A stretch of DNA of 9,049 bases from Dehalococcoidia bacterium (GCA_030650265.1 JAUSEJ010001108.1:1-9049); one strand, 5' to 3'; shown: positions 1 through 5,815, counted from the first letter of the stretch. Notes: generated from the letters alone by a model not told the origin. Translations and numbers: made by a program.

Positions 1-141
1 GAGAAACGGACCGATGGAGAACGTGTCAGAGGCGGTTGAATTGCTCCTAGTTGAGGAAGTGGCCAAGCTGCTTAGAGGCATGCAGGCTATTAGGCTGGCT
101 ACGGGTACCCGTCAACGTGGTGAACATCAAAGACATTGTGC
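1..141. repeat. Terminal direct repeat, left copy (circular contig overlap)
   Basis: The first 141 bases are identical to the last 141 bases (8909-9049). A redundancy of this kind is what a k-mer assembler leaves when a circular molecule is opened at an arbitrary point, so the molecule is probably a circle of about 8,908 bp and both copies are the same locus. The repeat is not centred on any natural boundary: it starts in the untranslated region before a small ATG frame (14) and ends inside the ParB-like remnant. A true biological terminal repeat is possible but less likely. Confidence 0.93.
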
Positions 142-154
142 GGGGCGAACATGA
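14..154 (+). pseudogene. 5' fragment of an excisionase-like HTH gene, running out of frame
   Basis: An ATG at 14 (also 8922 in the right-hand copy), behind a purine-rich stretch at 8903-8910, opens a 46-residue frame. Its first 20 residues, ending VEEVAKLL, look like the first helix of the small MerR/excisionase-type HTH (HTH_17) family. After about position 73 the sequence loses all resemblance to an HTH and the frame ends at 152-154. From there the DNA encodes a ParB-like protein in another frame (51-425). The shared stretch GTGGCCAAGCTGCT (59-72) also occurs at 1432-1445, at the same point of the HTH gene at 1384-1587 and in the matching reading frame. I read this as the broken front of an excisionase-like gene at a recombination junction. 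A genuine 46-residue peptide cannot be excluded. Confidence 0.4.
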
Positions 155-255
155 TGAGAATGCTATACGCAAGAACTTTTTGCCTAGCGAGATGGTCGCC
201 ATAGCCAAGGCATTGGAGCCAAGGGTAGCAACGCCAGAGGGTAGGCCATCAACTA

Positions 256-280
256 AAACTAGCGAAAGTTTCGCTAGTTT
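256..280. repeat. 25-bp perfect palindrome inside the ParB remnant
   Basis: AAACTAGCGAAA and its exact reverse complement are separated by one base (268), giving 12-bp arms. It lies in the poorly conserved linker of the ParB-like frame. The outer seven bases of each arm (AAACTAG/CTAGTTT) are the same as in the palindrome of the first variable segment of the array (6378-6404). It could be a repressor or partition-protein binding site. Confidence 0.75.
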
Positions 281-398
281 AGAAAAAGGCAGAACAATTG
301 ACAAAGTAGCCTCTTTCGTTGGCGTCTCAGGGCGCACGCTAGAGAAGGCTGCCAGAGTGGTAGAGGCAGCCGAGCAAGAGAAGACCCTAGCGCAACCA

Positions 399-420
399 TC
401 CTTCCGCAGAAGGACTGCGG
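399..420. repeat. Overlapping alternative hairpins at the end of the ParB remnant
   Basis: TCCTTC-CGCA-GAAGGA (399-414) and CCGCAG-AAGGA-CTGCGG (404-420) overlap, so only one can form at a time. The first is a near copy of the hairpin at 5914-5930: 17 bases (399-415) agree except for one loop base. A TATAAT hexamer (421-426) follows directly, but no convincing -35 box is seen at the right distance. Confidence 0.5.
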
Positions 421-434
421 TATAATTCACCTAA

Positions 435-494
435 TGCCGGGTGCGGCCTAGCTAGCCCCGTAAGTCTCGACGCCAACCCGTCGGGAGCCCGGCA
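435..494 (+). ncRNA. Possible structured leader RNA with a three-stem fold
   Basis: A closing stem TGCCGGGT (435-442) pairs with GCCCGGCA (487-494), with one G-U wobble. Inside it a short GC-rich hairpin with a CUAGCUA loop (about 445-457) is followed by an 8-bp hairpin, TCTCGACG (465-472) with CGTCGGGA (479-486), closing a CCAACC loop and stacking directly on the closing stem. The three helices make a compact junction in about 60 nt, 32 nt before the start codon at 527. I do not recognise the fold as a known riboswitch or ribozyme class. It was tested as a tRNA and rejected: it is too short and lacks a T-arm motif. It may be a cis-regulatory leader or a protein-binding DNA site. Confidence 0.45.
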
Positions 495-526
495 ATCTAC
501 TATTACCTTGGTTGGGAGGTGCGAAT

Positions 527-1144
527 ATGCTCACACCAGAAGTTAGGCTTCCCATCCCCATACCCTTTGATGACTTCAAGAAGTGGTTAGAAGCAGAGGT
601 GTACACCCTCACAGAAGTGGCGGCAGACCGGGTGCGGGAACGAACTTATGGTTTGTACACCGACATGTCTGTTGGCGGCGTGGATTTGGCAGGGAAGGAA
701 ATCCATTTCCGGTTGCAGCGCTTGGGCGAGAGAACGCTGGTTACTGCCCGACCTTCGGGAGGCGGGGAAGTGCTCCTTGGGCAGATACTGGAAGCCATAG
801 CAGTGCTATGGCCAGAGGCCATGAAGCAGGTGGGGGATACGGGGCCGGCTACAGGGGGAGTCAAGGGCCGACCCCCCGGCGGGAGTCCGGGCCTTGGCCG
901 CGAGGAATGGGTTGACCGCTTGACAAAGGTGTTGAGAGCCGAGGAAATCAGCCGGCTGAGTCCAGAGAAGACGCAACCGGAGCTGATAAAAGAAATTGGC
1001 TGGGGGCCAGCGGGAACGCCAGAGAGCCGCGTCAAGAAGTTTCAACAAGCACGCGACAAGCTGGCGCGGCTGCGTAGATCAGACTGCGCTGGCATGCTAG
1101 CAGAAGCTGCGGAACGATTGAGGAAGGAAAGGAAAGGAACCTAA
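527..1144 (+). CDS. Hypothetical protein, two regions joined by a Gly/Pro linker
   Basis: The gene encodes 205 residues. I chose ATG 527 because GGGAGGTG (514-521) lies five bases upstream; a TTG at 512 would place that Shine-Dalgarno inside the coding region. I do not recognise the family. The N-terminal part (about 1-105) looks like a folded alpha/beta domain, with an acidic helix around residue 15-30 and strands around IHFRLQRLGERTLVTARP. A flexible segment rich in Gly and Pro (about 108-130) follows. The C-terminal part (about 131-205) is charged and helical, with several Arg/Lys clusters, and could bind nucleic acid. No signal peptide or membrane segment is seen. It is preceded by the structured region 435-494 and ends 37 bases before an intrinsic terminator, so it is probably a separate transcription unit from the main operon. 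Confidence 0.75.
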   Translation: MLTPEVRLPIPIPFDDFKKWLEAEVYTLTEVAADRVRERTYGLYTDMSVGGVDLAGKEIHFRLQRLGERTLVTARPSGGGEVLLGQILEAIAVLWPEAMKQVGDTGPATGGVKGRPPGGSPGLGREEWVDRLTKVLRAEEISRLSPEKTQPELIKEIGWGPAGTPESRVKKFQQARDKLARLRRSDCAGMLAEAAERLRKERKGT

Positions 1145-1181
1145 ATTACCCCTGTTTCCTTCCCTACAACTGTGAAATAAT

Positions 1182-1212
1182 GGCTCTAGGTGAGAAGACC
1201 TAGAGCCTTTTT
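1182..1212 (+). terminator. Rho-independent terminator or attenuator
   Basis: GGCTCTAGGT (1182-1191) and its perfect complement ACCTAGAGCC (1198-1207) flank a six-base loop and are followed by five T. It would end transcription of the gene at 527-1144. The next gene starts only 18 bases later and its Shine-Dalgarno is at 1218-1225, leaving no room for a promoter in between. The main operon must therefore be read through this hairpin, making attenuation or antitermination plausible. Confidence 0.85.
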
Positions 1213-1229
1213 CATTTGGGAGGTGCTGA

Positions 1230-1409
1230 ATGATGCGGGTAGTAGTCACACTAGACCCCTCGGAAGCCGATGCACTTACGCAGATGGCGACGAGAGAATT
1301 GAGAGACCCACGAGACCAAATCCGGGCCATTGTGCGCGAAAGGTTGGAACAGGCGGGGCTACTGCCAGGAAGGGGGGTGTCGAGTGGGCGAGTATCTGCT
1401 GAGCGATAA
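1230..1409 (+). CDS. Small ribbon-helix-helix-like protein
   Basis: This 59-residue gene begins at ATG 1230 (a second ATG follows at 1233) behind GGGAGGTG (1218-1225). The start MMRVVVTLDPSEADALTQMA gives a beta strand followed by a helix, then a second helix around DQIRAIVRERLEQAGLL. That is the pattern of Arc/CopG/MetJ-type ribbon-helix-helix DNA-binding proteins, where the strand VVVTL would insert into the major groove of the operator as a dimer. The length is typical. It is the first gene after the terminator and its end overlaps the next gene by 26 bp, so the two are probably translated together. It could be the autoregulator or copy-number control of the replication operon. The family assignment rests on pattern only. 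Confidence 0.7.
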   Translation: MMRVVVTLDPSEADALTQMATRELRDPRDQIRAIVRERLEQAGLLPGRGVSSGRVSAER

Positions 1410-1587
1410 CGAGTATCTACTGATTCCCGATGTGGCCAAGCTGCTGAAGGTTAGTAAGTCAGCTTGCTACAGCTACGCCAAACAGGGGAAGCTGCCGGGC
1501 GTTCTCGTGATAGGCGAGAGCGTGAGGGTGTCCCGACGGGCGCTGGAGGCATGGCTGGGGCGGGCGATTCAGGATGTGGAGCTATGA
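1384..1587 (+). CDS. Excisionase-like HTH (MerR/HTH_17 type) DNA-binding protein
   Basis: The gene encodes 67 residues from GTG 1384, chosen because the purine run at 1367-1377 (AGGAAGGGGGG) is correctly spaced before it. The core reads EYLLIPDVAKLLKVSKSACY, then YAKQGKLPGVLVIGESVRVS and ALEAWL. This is the winged HTH layout of small excisionases and HTH_17 proteins: the VAKLL helix, the recognition helix after KVS, the wing with GES-VRVS, and the closing helix. Such proteins bend DNA at att sites or act as transcription regulators. It overlaps the upstream gene, and its stop shares an ATGA with the primase start at 1584. Its DNA at 1432-1445 is identical to 59-72, within the same VAKLL codons, which links it to the broken HTH fragment at 14-154. 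Confidence 0.82.
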   Translation: MGEYLLSDNEYLLIPDVAKLLKVSKSACYSYAKQGKLPGVLVIGESVRVSRRALEAWLGRAIQDVEL

Positions 1588-3629
1588 CCACGGCGATAGC
1601 GCATGACTCGCAATCTGAAGCCGTAGAAGCGGGTGTGATGCGCCGACAGGGACGGAGGGAAGGCGCTGAGCTGCGGTTCCTCTGCCCGGCCCATGACGAC
1701 CACCACCCGTCAGCGCGTTATCATCCAACCAAACAGGTATGGGTTTGCGATGTCTGCGGCGCTGGCGGCGGGCTGGTGGACCTCGCCAACCGGCTAGGCA
1801 TAGCAACGCCGGGGCGGAACGGGAGCAAACCACCGACCCTAGCAGAGTTGGCCGCACACAAAAAATTACCCCTTAACCATCTCATAAAACATGGTTGGCA
1901 CGACCTGCCCGGAGGCGGCGTAGGTATTCCCTACAAAGCCACTGACGGCAAAACGCTTCACGTCAAGCGGCGGATGGCGCTGGTAGCCAAGGAGGGTAGT
2001 TACTGGCCCGCGCATACGCCGGTGATGGCCTATGGGCTGGAAGGTTTATCAAAAGCGCGACTAATGGGCTATTTGCATCTCCTCGAAGGCGAAACCGACA
2101 CAATTACGCTATGGTTCCACGAGCAGCCCGCAATAGGCATTCCGGGTGCCAACAATGCGAAGACATTGGAAGCCAGCCACCTTGCTGGCCTTGGGAAGCT
2201 CTATGTTTGGCGGGAACCGGATGCTGGCGGTGAGGCATTCGTTAAAGGAGTTGGCGAGCGGCTGAAGGCCATTAACTGGATGGGAGAGACTTTTGTTATC
2301 TCCATTCCCGGCGTCAAAGATGCTTCGGAACTCCACATAATGAGCGATGGCCCAGAAGCCTTCTGCGGAGATCTCGAACGAGCGATGGCAGAGGCGACGC
2401 TGGAATGGGAGCCGAGGGCGAATGGCACGGCGCAGTTAACCGCGCTTGACGCTACGCACGCCTTTTTGGGCCGATTTATAGCCTACCCGTCACAGCATGC
2501 GCACGTGGCGCATACGTTATGGATAGGTCACACCCATTTGATGAACGCTTGGGAATGTACGCCGAGAATAGCCTTCCTTTCCCCGGAGCCAGCATCGGGC
2601 AAAACAAGGGCGCTCGAAATAACCGCGTTGTTAGTGCCACGTCCGGTTGAAGCCGTCAACGTCACGCCTGCCTACCTTTTTCGCAAAGTGGCCGATGATA
2701 ACGGGCGTCCAACGATTCTGTATGATGAGATTGACACCGTTTTTGGCCCTAGGGCTAAGGAAAACGAGGAAATACGGGGCTTACTCAATGCCGGCCATCG
2801 TGTTGGAGCCGTGGCCGGGCGTTGTGTGGTAAAAGGGAAGACCATTGTAACCGAGGAAATCCCCGCTTATTGTGCAGTAGCGTTGGCAGGGTTGGGCGGG
2901 CTTCCAGATACTATCCTATCGCGCTGCGTGATTATCCGGATGCGGCGACGTGCGCCAGGCGAGAATATCGAACCATACCGCATCCGCGGTCATGGCCCGG
3001 AAGGGCGACGCATCGGCGAGCGACTGGCAGCGTGGGCCAATGCTGTGCAACGGCAGGCGCAGGATGCATGGCCGATCATGCCCGATGGGATTGAAGATCG
3101 TAATGCGGACCTATGGGAACCCCTGCTGGTAGTAGCAGATCTGGTTGGTGGTGAATGGCCAACGCGGGCACGTGTTGCGGCTGTTGCGCATGTTGCGGAT
3201 TCTAAGGCAGGTACACCTAGCCTCGGAATACGGCTGCTGGCAGACCTTCGGATCTGTTTTGGCGATCACGACGTGCTGGCCACGAGCGCCATCATACACG
3301 AGCTGCACCAGCTCGAGGAAGCGCCCTGGTGCGAGCTAATCGGCGGCAAACCACTTAATGCTAGAGGTTTGGCGCAACGCCTCCATCAGTACGGCATTAC
3401 TTCACGAACGGTGCGCATCGGCGGCGACACGCCGAGAGGCTACAGGCGGGAAGATTTGCACGACGCGTGGGCCCGGTACCTGCCAAACCTTCTTGCTAGA
3501 TCATCCTTTTCTACTTTATGTCAAGTTGGAGAAGCTAAGGAGGGCGTAGGAGTACCTGCCCAGGATTCCGCAACATCCGCAACATCCGCAACAAAGATGA
3601 TGGGCGACGATGAGGAGCTGCCATTTTGA
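1584..3629 (+). CDS. Primase-helicase (CHC2 zinc finger, TOPRIM, AAA+/DUF3631)
   Basis: The gene encodes 681 residues from ATG 1584, in an ATGA overlap with the HTH gene. A CHC2-type zinc site is formed by C34, H37, C55 and C58. A TOPRIM-like segment has the glutamate motif EGETD (168-172) and an acidic motif EPDAGG (211-216), suggesting primer synthesis. The C-terminal half is a P-loop ATPase: Walker A PEPASGKT with K340, Walker B ILYDEID near 378-384, and a possible arginine finger in ILSRCVIIRMRR. This half matches the DUF3631 arrangement found in plasmid and phage replication proteins. It is probably the replication protein that primes and unwinds the excised circle, as the alpha protein does in P4. 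The C-terminal tail has SATSATSAT, encoded by three perfect 9-bp repeats, and ends in an acidic tail. No separate initiator was found. Confidence 0.93.
   Translation: MTTAIAHDSQSEAVEAGVMRRQGRREGAELRFLCPAHDDHHPSARYHPTKQVWVCDVCGAGGGLVDLANRLGIATPGRNGSKPPTLAELAAHKKLPLNHLIKHGWHDLPGGGVGIPYKATDGKTLHVKRRMALVAKEGSYWPAHTPVMAYGLEGLSKARLMGYLHLLEGETDTITLWFHEQPAIGIPGANNAKTLEASHLAGLGKLYVWREPDAGGEAFVKGVGERLKAINWMGETFVISIPGVKDASELHIMSDGPEAFCGDLERAMAEATLEWEPRANGTAQLTALDATHAFLGRFIAYPSQHAHVAHTLWIGHTHLMNAWECTPRIAFLSPEPASGKTRALEITALLVPRPVEAVNVTPAYLFRKVADDNGRPTILYDEIDTVFGPRAKENEEIRGLLNAGHRVGAVAGRCVVKGKTIVTEEIPAYCAVALAGLGGLPDTILSRCVIIRMRRRAPGENIEPYRIRGHGPEGRRIGERLAAWANAVQRQAQDAWPIMPDGIEDRNADLWEPLLVVADLVGGEWPTRARVAAVAHVADSKAGTPSLGIRLLADLRICFGDHDVLATSAIIHELHQLEEAPWCELIGGKPLNARGLAQRLHQYGITSRTVRIGGDTPRGYRREDLHDAWARYLPNLLARSSFSTLCQVGEAKEGVGVPAQDSATSATSATKMMGDDEELPF
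3173..3199. repeat. Three 9-bp iteron-like repeats in the primase gene (forward)
   Basis: TGTTGCGGC, TGTTGCGCA and TGTTGCGGA stand in tandem. They are the reverse complement of the repeats at 3567-3593. They encode VA-rich residues, so coding constraint alone could explain them. Confidence 0.5.
3567..3593. repeat. Three 9-bp iteron-like repeats at the 3' end of the primase gene (inverted)
   Basis: TCCGCAACA occurs three times in perfect tandem and encodes SATSATSAT. It is the exact complement of the last unit at 3191-3199, so the two clusters face each other about 370 bp apart. A replication origin inside the replication gene is one reading; a simple low-complexity tail is the other. Confidence 0.6.
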
Positions 3630-3671
3630 GAGGTGACAACATCAACACAACAGAGACAAAGGCAGGATGGA

Positions 3672-3812
3672 ATGCAGTGCGGCGGCCAGTGGCGAGATTT
3701 GCTCTTGCTCGACGACGACGGCAGCCTTGTTTGCTGGGCATGCCTTCGGGCTGAGCGAGGAGCCAAGAAAGAGGCGCGAGATGGCGATATGGCGAATCAG
3801 GCGATGCACTGA
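3672..3812 (+). CDS. Tiny Cys-motif (zinc-ribbon-like) protein
   Basis: This 46-residue frame is too short for most gene callers. It begins MQCGG and contains CWAC, giving cysteines at 3, 21 and 24 around a strand-rich segment (LLLLDDDGSLV). That resembles half of a zinc ribbon of the kind common in small phage proteins. ATG 3672 follows AGGCAGGA; a GTG at 3633 in the same frame, four bases after the primase stop, would give 59 residues. The reading frame overlaps the next gene by 32 bp, as other genes in this operon do. A competing frame through the same DNA (from 3667) has no motif in this part. The function is unknown and it may bind nucleic acid. Confidence 0.5.
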   Translation: MQCGGQWRDLLLLDDDGSLVCWACLRAERGAKKEARDGDMANQAMH

Positions 3813-4014
3813 TTGCGGCTGGGTGGGCCCGGCGGGTGAACTCAGGTTCGTCGGCCAGTATGGGGCCTATTGGGGCCAGCAAGGCGACGGGCTGCGAGAA
3901 TGTCCGCGCTGTGGGCGACGGGCTGAGACACGAGACTTCCCGGCGGTGGCGAGGAAGCCAGCAAAGGCAGCGAACATCATAGAACGAGAGGAGAAAAAAC
4001 ATGTACGAGGGTAA
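3781..4014 (+). CDS. Small zinc-ribbon protein
   Basis: The gene encodes 77 residues. ATG 3781 is preferred over the upstream ATG 3667 because AAAGAGG lies six bases before it and similarity to a zinc ribbon begins only there. Two knuckles are visible: CTDC near the N-terminus and CPRC about 35 residues later, with Gly- and aromatic-rich sequence between them (VGQYGAYWGQQGDG). This is the four-cysteine pattern of a zinc ribbon. The C-terminal tail is basic and charged. The protein is cytoplasmic and probably binds DNA, RNA or another protein. It overlaps the preceding tiny gene by 32 bp and the following peptidase gene by 14 bp, so translation is likely coupled. The exact family is not recognised. 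Confidence 0.7.
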   Translation: MAIWRIRRCTDCGWVGPAGELRFVGQYGAYWGQQGDGLRECPRCGRRAETRDFPAVARKPAKAANIIEREEKKHVRG

Positions 4015-4537
4015 GACTTACCAAGAACTGCGGACGATGGCGGAGCGTGACTCTGGCCGGGGCTGGTGCAAGGCGCTGTTGGACGTTGGAGCGCCGAGCC
4101 TAGAGCAGCTATGCCGGCAATCAGGCATCAAGCTGGCGCCCAAGTCAGAGCAGTTTTACTTCCGGCGGGTGGCACCCGAAAGTGTTCCATCGCTGACACA
4201 CCTACGCGCTACAAAAGTGGGGGCGCTTTGCGCTGAGCGCTTGAATCTGCCGGACCTCAGATTGAAATGGATCGACCCCGTGAGCGATCCGGCGCTGGCC
4301 GACTATTCTCACGACAAAGACGTGTGGGGCCTTTTCTCTGAAACGGAGACGAATACGATCTTCGTCCGGGCCGATGTTCCCGAAGATGACATTACCTTTG
4401 TGGTCGGCCACGAAGCCCGGCACGCTTGGCAGCGTGCCGGAGTGGAAGGGTTTGACTACAACGATCCCAAGCACGAAGAAGATGCAAACTCTTTTGCAGC
4501 GGCCATTGTCGCAGGCATACAGCAGGGCTATCGCTAA
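4001..4537 (+). CDS. ImmA/IrrE-like zinc metallopeptidase
   Basis: The gene encodes 178 residues from ATG 4001, with GAGAGGAG just upstream. HEARH (137-141) is an HExxH zinc site preceded by the hydrophobic strand ITFVVG, and EEDANSFAAAI (159-169) supplies a plausible third ligand about 20 residues later. This spacing and the E-x-x-A-N-x-F-A pattern match the ImmA/IrrE family. In ICEBs1, ImmA cleaves the repressor ImmR; in Deinococcus, IrrE cleaves DdrO. The N-terminal 60 residues (YQELRTMAERD and onward) are helical, but I cannot call an HTH. No cI-like substrate repressor is encoded nearby, so the target may be the ribbon-helix-helix or HTH proteins of this element, or a host protein. It overlaps the upstream zinc-ribbon gene by 14 bp. 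Confidence 0.72.
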   Translation: MYEGKTYQELRTMAERDSGRGWCKALLDVGAPSLEQLCRQSGIKLAPKSEQFYFRRVAPESVPSLTHLRATKVGALCAERLNLPDLRLKWIDPVSDPALADYSHDKDVWGLFSETETNTIFVRADVPEDDITFVVGHEARHAWQRAGVEGFDYNDPKHEEDANSFAAAIVAGIQQGYR

Positions 4538-4562
4538 TAAATCGAGAAGTGAGGTAAAGGAA

Positions 4563-5204
4563 ATGTCACAGAAAACTGGCAGCCTACCGGATTGGCGCGA
4601 GGTGCCAGAAGTCAAAGAGGCTCAGGCGCGAGTCAGAACCCTCGAACTGGCGTGTAAGACAGAGGAGCGGAAGATCAAGGAGACTGCGGCGGCTGCTCAT
4701 GAAGCGGAAAGATACCGGCGAAGTGGCGAAGAGGTTTTGCTGGGGGGCCGTCTCACTGGACTGGCGCTCATGGGAAGGAGAGAAGCCGAGAAACAAGCAC
4801 GCCAAGTAGCCGACGAGGTTCAGGCCCAAGCCGAGAGCCACTATCAGCGCTTGGCCGAGGCAAAGGCTGAATTGGACGTAGTAGAAACACGAGCCAAGAA
4901 GAAGGCCAAACGGGAGCTACGTTCGCTGCATCTGCCCGCAATCGACAGACTCGAAGAAGCCCTAGCAAAAGCCGTTGAAGCGTCCGGGGAAGCACTGGAA
5001 ATCTACATTGCTGCAGAAAACCAGTTTCCGGAGGAAAGCCTGCCGGGTGGCTTGCCTAGTTTGCGGTGGCGATGGCATACCTTGAACAGCGAGAATATGG
5101 CCGCTTGGCGGGCTTGGCGCCAGGAAGCGCTGCCAAGTCCCAAGAGCAGGACAAAAAAGGCACTCGACCAGCTCAAGGACTTTGCCAGCGAAACCGTACA
5201 GTAA
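4563..5204 (+). CDS. Hypothetical coiled-coil protein
   Basis: The gene encodes 213 residues from ATG 4563, chosen for the GAGGTAAAGGA Shine-Dalgarno region just before it; the frame open upstream of that overlaps the peptidase gene and is a shadow. From about residue 15 to 150 the protein is almost entirely charged helix rich in Glu, Lys, Arg and Ala, typical of a long coiled coil, with a short Gly/Leu break near LLGGRLTGLALMG (about 60-72). A Trp-rich patch (LRWRWHTLNSENMAAWRAW, about 170-188) comes before a basic tail. No catalytic motif, signal peptide or clear membrane segment is seen. It starts 26 bp after the peptidase gene and belongs to the same operon. It may be a scaffold or structural partner; the function is not recognised. 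Confidence 0.7.
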   Translation: MSQKTGSLPDWREVPEVKEAQARVRTLELACKTEERKIKETAAAAHEAERYRRSGEEVLLGGRLTGLALMGRREAEKQARQVADEVQAQAESHYQRLAEAKAELDVVETRAKKKAKRELRSLHLPAIDRLEEALAKAVEASGEALEIYIAAENQFPEESLPGGLPSLRWRWHTLNSENMAAWRAWRQEALPSPKSRTKKALDQLKDFASETVQ

Positions 5205-5241
5205 ACCTATCGACAGCCTGGGGCCAGAAGGAAACCTATCA

Positions 5242-5679
5242 ATGCAGTGTGTGGCGCACAAGAAGAACGGCGAGCAATGCCGGAAGTCTGCTAGGCTTGG
5301 CTATCGGGTTTGCAGCCATCACGGCGCTGGCTTTAAGGCACGACCTGGCGGAAGGCCAATTACGAACGGCAAATACAGCCGGCGCTTCTCCGACGTCCAG
5401 GCTCAACTTGTACGAGCTCAGGCGACGACGGCCCAGCGGGAGCTTCAGACCCGAATCATGGGCCGACTTTTCGATGGCCTTCCCGACCTACTGGCTCGAC
5501 TAGAGCAAAGGGCGGACCTCGACAGCCGAAACCTGAAGAACGCCATAGCTGAAATCAACGCCGATACCGACACGATGCGAGCCATGCAAAGACTGACGAG
5601 ACTGCTTGCAGCTACGGCTATCGAATGGGCACAGACCCACATGCCTGGCGATGAGGCTAAGGCGAAAAAGGGCAATTAA
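5242..5679 (+). CDS. Cys/His-motif protein of the type found near phage terminase genes
   Basis: The gene encodes 145 residues from ATG 5242, with GAAGGAA about eight bases upstream; a TTG at 5182 in the same frame would overlap the previous gene. The N-terminus carries C3, C13, C24, H26 and H27 in the order MQCVAHKKNGEQC, GYRVCSHHGAG, then a Gly-rich stretch PGGRPITNGKYSRRF. This is the C-x9-C-x10-C-x-H-(H/G)-G arrangement ending in HGG-like sequence that is frequent in small phage and satellite proteins, often encoded just before terminase genes. The rest is helical (about 55-135) and charged. It may be a DNA-binding packaging or replication accessory protein, but no terminase is present here. 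It is the last gene of the main operon. Confidence 0.65.
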   Translation: MQCVAHKKNGEQCRKSARLGYRVCSHHGAGFKARPGGRPITNGKYSRRFSDVQAQLVRAQATTAQRELQTRIMGRLFDGLPDLLARLEQRADLDSRNLKNAIAEINADTDTMRAMQRLTRLLAATAIEWAQTHMPGDEAKAKKGN

Positions 5680-5736
5680 CATAGATGTCGCCTATCGTCT
5701 CTCCGCCTTTTTGAAAATCTCCGCCAATTTCAGAGC

Positions 5737-5771
5737 AAGGGCAAGCTAGGCCATAACCTCATCTTGCCCTT
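5737..5771. repeat. 9-bp inverted repeat after the main operon
   Basis: AAGGGCAAG (5737-5745) and CTTGCCCTT (5763-5771) flank 17 bases. It lies 58 bases after the stop at 5679 and could end the operon transcript, but there is no T-run after it. It is therefore at best a weak terminator or a protein-binding site. Confidence 0.4.
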
Positions 5772-5815
5772 CTTGCTGGCCCGTAGGGGCTTCTCATTGC
5801 CTCTGGTGAAGCCTC

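Larger units (their letters stand above)
51..425 (+). pseudogene. ParB-like protein, N-terminally truncated
   Basis: The frame encodes up to 124 residues resembling the C-terminal part of ParB/Spo0J-like proteins found on phages and plasmids. Three matches are visible: the end of the ParB nuclease-like domain (LEACRLLGW, then V-x-V-V and DENAIRKNF, roughly residues 8-43); the SEMVAIAKALE helix that follows; and a C-terminal HTH block (GRTIDKVASFVGVSGRTLEKA, about 79-99). The DNA/CTP-binding N-terminal half, with the usual GxRR-type motif, is absent. An in-frame stop (48-50) lies just upstream and the preceding DNA belongs to another gene fragment. The only starts are TTG at 51 or internal GTGs, none with a good Shine-Dalgarno. 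A full ParB-like protein would be roughly twice as long. Best read as a remnant, although a short HTH protein could still be made. A 25-bp palindrome (256-280) sits in the linker between the two conserved parts. Confidence 0.65.

Noticed and set aside
90..98. TTAGGCTGG shared between 90-98 and 8750-8758 as an att core
   Set aside because: Nine bases with no extended similarity around them is too weak to call an attachment core.
435..494. A tRNA or tRNA-like fragment
   Set aside because: The closing stem resembles an acceptor stem, but the element is about 60 nt, lacks a T-arm with TTC-type loop, has no plausible anticodon arm and is not followed by CCA.
3667..3780. An N-terminal extension of the zinc-ribbon gene to ATG 3667
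   Set aside because: The extra 38 residues are low-complexity (a run of Thr and scattered Cys), while the other frame of the same DNA carries a Cys motif and ATG 3781 has a better Shine-Dalgarno.
3535..4002. A 155-residue antisense frame opposite the small zinc-ribbon genes
   Set aside because: It is a shadow of GC-rich coding DNA, has no ribosome-binding site or recognisable domain, and overlaps better supported genes along its length.
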